Origin: an uncultured Candidatus Saccharibacteria bacterium
GTDB taxonomy: Bacteria; Patescibacteria; Saccharimonadia; Saccharimonadales; CAMLKC01
Assembly: GCA_946479025.1 (NCBI GenBank)
Contig: CAMLDM010000032.1
Span: forward strand, 1 to 9,109
Direction: 5' to 3'
Length of the DNA stretch: 9,109 bases
The notes beneath the pieces are model-generated. The model worked only from the letters and a program-made list of their open reading frames with translations, was not told where the DNA came from and made no database searches. A program made the position numbers and the translations under genes. Positions 6,005 to 9,109 of this stretch are shown here, piece by piece; the stretch's first letter is position 1; the number at the start of each line of letters is the position of its first letter.

Positions 6005-6589
6005 CTACCGAACAACGTAGTGATGCAAGAACAGCAGTAGCTGCGAATAATTAGTAGCGCAAATGATACCCACCACCATAATAAGAAGCGGCAACACGAT
6101 CAGATTCTCGGTCCACTTGCCTGTCGTTACGCGGAAACGTTTCAGCGGCGGAAAGCCAAACTTGATCGGAATCGGCAAAAGCCACGGCACGCCTTCCTTC
6201 GTAAACGAATCCATCACCAGATGAGACGCCATACCGATCATCAGCGCCCACCACACGTACCCTATTTGTATGCCCGGCATGATCGGCTGCAAAAACAGCA
6301 GCAAAAGCCGAAAAAGAAATCCTACAAGCGCAAGTCCGAGCAGTGAATGCGTCAAAAAGCGATGGCCACCAAGCATCCGGCCGACGACTTTACCAAATAT
6401 TCCGCCAATCGGCAAATTACGCCAAAACGGCGCCGTCGGCTGATCAACATCCGGCACGATGCCACCGACCTGATTGGCAATAAGCGCCGCAATAGCCGTT
6501 GAAAGCGTGACGGTCGGCAACTCCGGCAGCGCCACAATAACACCGAGTAGTGCAGTTGCAGCGGCAATATCGTGAGTGCGAGCTTTCAT
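6005..6589 (-). CDS. Membrane-bound metal-dependent hydrolase, YdjM/DUF457 family
   Basis: A 194-residue integral membrane protein. Likely metal ligands are in the usual order: KARTH near the N-terminus (H6), PDVD (46-49), GHRFLTHS (75-82), and SHLVMDSFTKEG (122-133), with WLLP after it. Hydrophobic helices cover about 8-22, 28-42, 82-100, 108-128 and 164-180. The family is annotated as inner-membrane metal-dependent hydrolases (E. coli YdjM is SOS-regulated), but no substrate is established. ATG 6589 is chosen because it starts the conserved MKARTH and lies 6 nt after TATACT; a longer reading from 6628 would begin inside the upstream terminator. No Shine-Dalgarno is seen, so the mRNA is probably leaderless. 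The HD hydrolase follows closely, with its own promoter. Confidence 0.87.
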   Translation of the reverse strand: MKARTHDIAAATALLGVIVALPELPTVTLSTAIAALIANQVGGIVPDVDQPTAPFWRNLPIGGIFGKVVGRMLGGHRFLTHSLLGLALVGFLFRLLLLFLQPIMPGIQIGYVWWALMIGMASHLVMDSFTKEGVPWLLPIPIKFGFPPLKRFRVTTGKWTENLIVLPLLIMVVGIICATNYSQLLLFLHHYVVR

Positions 6590-6595
6590 ATGCCA

Positions 6596-6624
6596 AGTAT
6601 ACGTGGCAAGAAAAAAGACCGCAA
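6596..6624 (-). promoter_or_regulatory. Promoter of the DUF457 gene (predicted leaderless)
   Basis: Minus strand: -35-like TTGCGG (6624-6619), a 17-nt spacer, -10 TATACT (6601-6596), then 6 nt to ATG 6589. The -35 is part of the terminator stem of the upstream operon, and the spacer contains its T-run. Confidence 0.65.
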
Positions 6625-6636
6625 ACACTTGCGATC
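6611..6636 (-). terminator. Intrinsic terminator of the dnaK-GNAT operon
   Basis: Minus strand: GATCGCAA (6636-6629), loop GTGT, TTGCGGTC (6624-6617), then TTTTTT (6616-6611). The stem has 8 pairs with one G-T wobble. It begins 16 nt after the GNAT stop at 6652. The plus strand has only TTTT after the stem, so any reverse activity is weak. Confidence 0.9.
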
Positions 6637-6651
6637 TTTTCAGAAAATTAT

Positions 6652-7092
6652 CTATTTGAGTTCATATCCAAAAATAGTGGCGATTTTTTGCTCACTCGGC
6701 TGAAGTGTCTTATAAAACGCATGCGCCCCGTGATTATCATTTGAAGATGACAGCCATACTTCAGAGCACTGCTTTTCGCGTCCTACGGACCGAAATTCTT
6801 TCATCATCACTGTAGCCACGCCCCGACGGCGATAATCCGGATGCGTATCGAGCTCATCGACATAGAGCGTTTTATTACCGCTTGGATGTACCAGAACGTA
6901 ACCGATAGCAACCCCGGCAAGACGCCCTTCATTCAGCACCCCGACAAGAATATTATCCTCGTCTTCAAGATACGCTCTAAGCGAAGATTCCGAGTAGGTA
7001 AGTAACTCGGAATCTTCTCCCCACGCGTCGGCATTACATTGCGATGCGATGTCCGCTAAATCGTCCTGCAGCGTAATCCGGCGAGCTTGCAT
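6652..7092 (-). CDS. GNAT family N-acetyltransferase
   Basis: A 146-residue cytoplasmic acetyltransferase that moves an acetyl group from acetyl-CoA to an amine. The core motif is YVDELDTHPDYRRRGVATVMM (about 78-98); R88-RRGVA-93 is the pyrophosphate-binding loop (Q/RxxGxG/A). HAFYKTL (124-130) carries the tyrosine (Y127) that often acts as general acid. The layout recalls small AAC(3)-I or RimI-like enzymes, but the substrate cannot be assigned. Its ATG overlaps the dnaK stop by one base (TAATG, 7094-7090) and no strong Shine-Dalgarno precedes it, so translation probably depends on ribosomes finishing dnaK. It should therefore be co-induced with dnaK by heat. The terminator at 6611-6636 ends this two-gene operon. 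Confidence 0.9.
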   Translation of the reverse strand: MQARRITLQDDLADIASQCNADAWGEDSELLTYSESSLRAYLEDEDNILVGVLNEGRLAGVAIGYVLVHPSGNKTLYVDELDTHPDYRRRGVATVMMKEFRSVGREKQCSEVWLSSSNDNHGAHAFYKTLQPSEQKIATIFGYELK

Positions 7093-8987
7093 TATTTTTT
7101 CTCTTCGTCGACGACTTCGCCCTCTACCGGCTCATCACTTTTTTTGTCATCCGCTTTTTCGTCTGATTTCTCAGATTCCTCTTTGGCTGCGGCTTCATAG
7201 AGCTTGGCGCCGATAGCCTGGATTTTTTCCATCAGCTCCTTGCTTGCCTTTTCAAGTTCTTCTTTGTCGTTCGAATCCTTGTGCTTTTTTGCCTCGTCTA
7301 CTGCATCAACGATGACTTTCTTATCCTCGTCAGAAATCTTGTCTTTGTAGTCGTCTGGCATTTTTTCTGCCTGGTAAATGGCATTTTCAAGCGTATTGCG
7401 GGCATCGACGGCTTCGCGCTTTTTCTTGTCTTCATCGGCGTGCGCTTCAGCTTCTTTTTGCGCCTTTTCGATGTCTTCCTTGCTCATGTTGCCGGAGTCC
7501 TGGATGGTTACTGAGTTTTCCTTGCCAGTTCCCTTGTCTTTAGCGGTCACATTCAAAATACCGTTGGCGTCAAGACTGAAGGTAACTTCAATCTGCGGAA
7601 CGCCACGAGGCGCTGGTGCGATGCCGTCAAGCACGAAGCGGCCGAGTGACTTGTTGTCGCTTGCCATCTCACGCTCGCCTTGGAGTACATGGATCTCTAC
7701 TTGCGGCTGGTTGTCGGCGGCAGTCGAGAATGTCTCGCTCTTGCTGGTTGGAATGGTGCTGTTGCGCTCGATCAGCTTGGTCGTTACACCGCCCATCGTT
7801 TCGATACCGAGTGAAAGCGGCGTCACGTCGAGCAGCAGCACGTCTTTCACGTCGCCCTGCAGCACACCGCCCTGGATTGCCGCACCGATAGCAACGACTT
7901 CATCCGGGTTCACACCCTTCAGCGGATCTTTGCCGAAGATGGCTTTCACCTTCTCAACGACTGCCGGCATGCGGGTCATACCACCAACCAGCACGATTTC
8001 GTCGATATCGCTCGCCTTCATGTCAGCATCTTTGAGTGCTTTTTCAACAGGCTCGGCCAGACGTTCGATCAGGTCTTTTACAAGATCTTCAAGCTTGCTG
8101 CGGGTCAGCTTGTACTCGAAGTGCTTCGGGCCGTCAGCGTCAGCCGTAATGAACGGCAGGTTGATTTCGTATTCAGGCGTGCTGGAAAGTTCTTTTTTGG
8201 CTTTTTCAGCTTCGTCCTTCAGGCGCTGCATGGCAGCTTTATCGCTTTTGAGGTCGATGCCTTCGTTTTGCTTGAATACGTCGAGGAAGTGATTGACGAT
8301 GCGGTTGTCGAAGTCTTCACCGCCAAGGTGCGTGTCACCGTTGGTCGAGCGGACCTCAAATACGCCATCACCAAGCTCGAGCACGGAAACATCGAACGTA
8401 CCACCACCAAGGTCGAAGACGGCGATCTTTTCGTCCTTCTTGCTTTCCAGACCGTAGGCAAGAGCAGCTGCGGTCGGCTCGTTGATAATGCGTTTTACCT
8501 CAAGGCCAGCAATCTTGCCGGCGTCTTTGGTTGCCTGGCGCTGGCTGTCGTCGAAGTAGGCAGGAACGGTAATGACCGCTTCTGTAACCGTTTCGCCAAG
8601 AAATGCTTCGGCGTCGGCTTTGATTTTAGAGAGGATCATCGCGGAAACTTCTTCCGGCGTGTATTCTTTGTCACCCATCTTTACCGCAACGCCGTCACCT
8701 TTTTTAACGATTTCGTACGGCATGATGTCGTGGTCTTTTTGCACTTCATCGTCGCTAAATTTGCGTCCGATCAAACGCTTTACACCGTAGATAGTGTTCT
8801 TGGCGTTGGTGACGCGCTGACGCTGAGCCACCTGCCCCACGAGACGGTCGCCATTTTTGTTGATTGCAACCACGCTCGGCGTCGTACGGTTTCCCTCGGC
8901 GTTTGCAATAACTTCAGCCTTGCCGGCAACCATGTACGCGAACGCGCTGTTGGTCGTACCAAGGTCGATTCCGATGATTTTTCCCAT
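7092..8987 (-). CDS. dnaK: Chaperone protein DnaK (Hsp70)
   Basis: A complete 631-residue Hsp70. It folds and refolds proteins in the cytoplasm by ATP-driven cycles with DnaJ and GrpE. ATPase domain motifs: GIDLGTTN (6-13), [11 protein letters not shown] (169-179), [11 protein letters not shown] (191-201) and LVGGMTRMP (333-341). The interdomain linker DVLLLDVTP is at 382-390. The substrate-binding domain follows, then a helical lid and an acidic-lysine tail ([17 protein letters not shown]) ending in VVDEEKK. Residues about 75-100 contain the insertion typical of Gram-negative-type DnaK and absent from Firmicutes proteins. ATG 8987 is preceded by AAGGAG (9000-8995) at 7 nt. A CIRCE-controlled promoter lies upstream. 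It is co-transcribed with the GNAT gene; grpE and hrcA are not adjacent on the visible side. Confidence 0.99.
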   Translation of the reverse strand: MGKIIGIDLGTTNSAFAYMVAGKAEVIANAEGNRTTPSVVAINKNGDRLVGQVAQRQRVTNAKNTIYGVKRLIGRKFSDDEVQKDHDIMPYEIVKKGDGVAVKMGDKEYTPEEVSAMILSKIKADAEAFLGETVTEAVITVPAYFDDSQRQATKDAGKIAGLEVKRIINEPTAAALAYGLESKKDEKIAVFDLGGGTFDVSVLELGDGVFEVRSTNGDTHLGGEDFDNRIVNHFLDVFKQNEGIDLKSDKAAMQRLKDEAEKAKKELSSTPEYEINLPFITADADGPKHFEYKLTRSKLEDLVKDLIERLAEPVEKALKDADMKASDIDEIVLVGGMTRMPAVVEKVKAIFGKDPLKGVNPDEVVAIGAAIQGGVLQGDVKDVLLLDVTPLSLGIETMGGVTTKLIERNSTIPTSKSETFSTAADNQPQVEIHVLQGEREMASDNKSLGRFVLDGIAPAPRGVPQIEVTFSLDANGILNVTAKDKGTGKENSVTIQDSGNMSKEDIEKAQKEAEAHADEDKKKREAVDARNTLENAIYQAEKMPDDYKDKISDEDKKVIVDAVDEAKKHKDSNDKEELEKASKELMEKIQAIGAKLYEAAAKEESEKSDEKADDKKSDEPVEGEVVDEEKK

Positions 8988-8994
8988 AATTACT

Positions 8995-9000
8995 CTCCTT
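8995..9000 (-). promoter_or_regulatory. Shine-Dalgarno of dnaK
   Basis: Minus strand AAGGAG, 7 nt before ATG 8987: a strong ribosome binding site, in contrast to dnaJ, which has none. Confidence 0.9.
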
Positions 9001-9037
9001 TTTGCGTGTAAATAATCTGCTTTATCTGTGATTTATT

Positions 9038-9064
9038 TTAGCACTCTGGTATTTAGATTGCCAA
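9038..9064. promoter_or_regulatory. Second, degenerate CIRCE-like site in the dnaK leader
   Basis: TTAGCACTC (9038-9046), 9-nt spacer, GATTGCCAA (9056-9064). One arm is a perfect CIRCE half-site; the other matches GAGTGCTAA at 7 of 9 positions with exact N9 spacing. It begins at the predicted transcription start (about 9065) and its centre is 46 bp from that of the upstream CIRCE. In the mRNA it could form an 8-of-9-pair hairpin, counting one G-U pair. HrcA binding here is an inference. Confidence 0.7.
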
Positions 9065-9101
9065 TATTTTTATTGTAATAAAGTTAGCACTCTCATGTCA
9101 A
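9065..9101 (-). promoter_or_regulatory. dnaK promoter
   Basis: Minus strand: perfect -35 TTGACA (9101-9096), an 18-nt spacer, -10 TACAAT (9077-9072); the start is expected near 9065. The leader is then about 78 nt. The -35 lies inside the spacer of the upstream CIRCE, as at dnaJ, and the -10 sequence is identical to that of dnaJ. Confidence 0.85.
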
Positions 9102-9109
9102 GAGTGCTA
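9084..9109. promoter_or_regulatory. CIRCE operator of dnaK (HrcA site, cut by window edge)
   Basis: TTAGCACTC (9084-9092), 9-nt spacer, GAGTGCTA (9102-9109); the last base of the consensus lies outside the window. All visible arm positions match the CIRCE consensus. It overlaps the -35 of the dnaK promoter. Confidence 0.96.

Noticed and set aside
191..8987. TGA read as glycine (Gracilibacteria/Absconditabacteria code)
   Set aside because: All conserved genes are full length under the standard code with no in-frame TGA, including 631-residue DnaK; recoding would leave in-frame TGA codons.
7378..9011. Long plus-strand open frames (304 and 296 codons) opposite dnaK
   Set aside because: They lie wholly or almost wholly antisense to a well-conserved gene, have low-complexity Ser/Val/Phe-rich translations and show no known motif; they are by-products of dnaK codon use.
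1..9109. CRISPR array, tRNA/rRNA, insertion sequence, toxin-antitoxin or phage genes
   Set aside because: No regularly spaced repeats, no tRNA-like cloverleaf, no transposase or integrase motif and no terminal inverted repeats were seen on either strand.

Overview
The window looks like chromosomal DNA of a Candidate Phyla Radiation / Patescibacteria bacterium, most likely Saccharibacteria (TM7). That assignment is an inference from gene content, compact layout and promoter style; no phylogenetic marker was tested. DnaK carries the ~20-30 residue insertion in its N-terminal domain that is typical of Gram-negative-type Hsp70s, yet dnaK and dnaJ are controlled by CIRCE/HrcA operators. Full-length ORFs show the standard genetic code. 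Stop use is unusual: 8 TAG, 3 TAA, 0 TGA.

Layout, left to right. A partial plus-strand gene of unknown function ends at 193 and faces dnaJ (minus, 251-1354), with a GC-rich hairpin between them. Upstream of dnaJ is a perfect CIRCE operator whose arm overlaps the stop codon of a type IV pilin-like gene (1397-1909). The pilin is tightly coupled behind an FAD-linked oxidase of the GlcD/D-lactate dehydrogenase type (1918-3564). Further upstream on the same strand are a 94-residue hypothetical protein and radC, which overlap by 8 nt. A 100-bp divergent promoter region (4659-4758) separates radC from nadD (plus, 4759-5361). nadD ends tail-to-tail, overlapping 14 nt with a stand-alone RelA/SpoT-like HD hydrolase (minus, 5348-5953). 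Behind that lie a membrane-embedded YdjM/DUF457-type hydrolase (6005-6589), an intrinsic terminator, and the dnaK-GNAT acetyltransferase operon (6652-8987). dnaK is led by a promoter with one intact and one degenerate CIRCE.

The most interesting layer is regulatory. In both chaperone promoters the 9-nt CIRCE spacer is itself the -35 region, in the same register. dnaK has a second, imperfect CIRCE at its predicted transcription start. Five genes (dnaJ, FAD oxidase, radC, nadD, DUF457) have a -10-like hexamer ending only 6-8 nt before the start codon and no convincing Shine-Dalgarno, which predicts leaderless mRNAs; dnaK, pilin, the 94-residue protein and the HD hydrolase have clear Shine-Dalgarno sequences.

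Functionally this is mostly housekeeping: protein folding under heat-shock control (DnaK, DnaJ), NAD synthesis (NadD), possible alarmone hydrolysis, RadC, and a surface pilin. I see no mobile element, CRISPR array, RNA gene or clear new defence system. hrcA, grpE and the rest of a pilus machine are not in the window.
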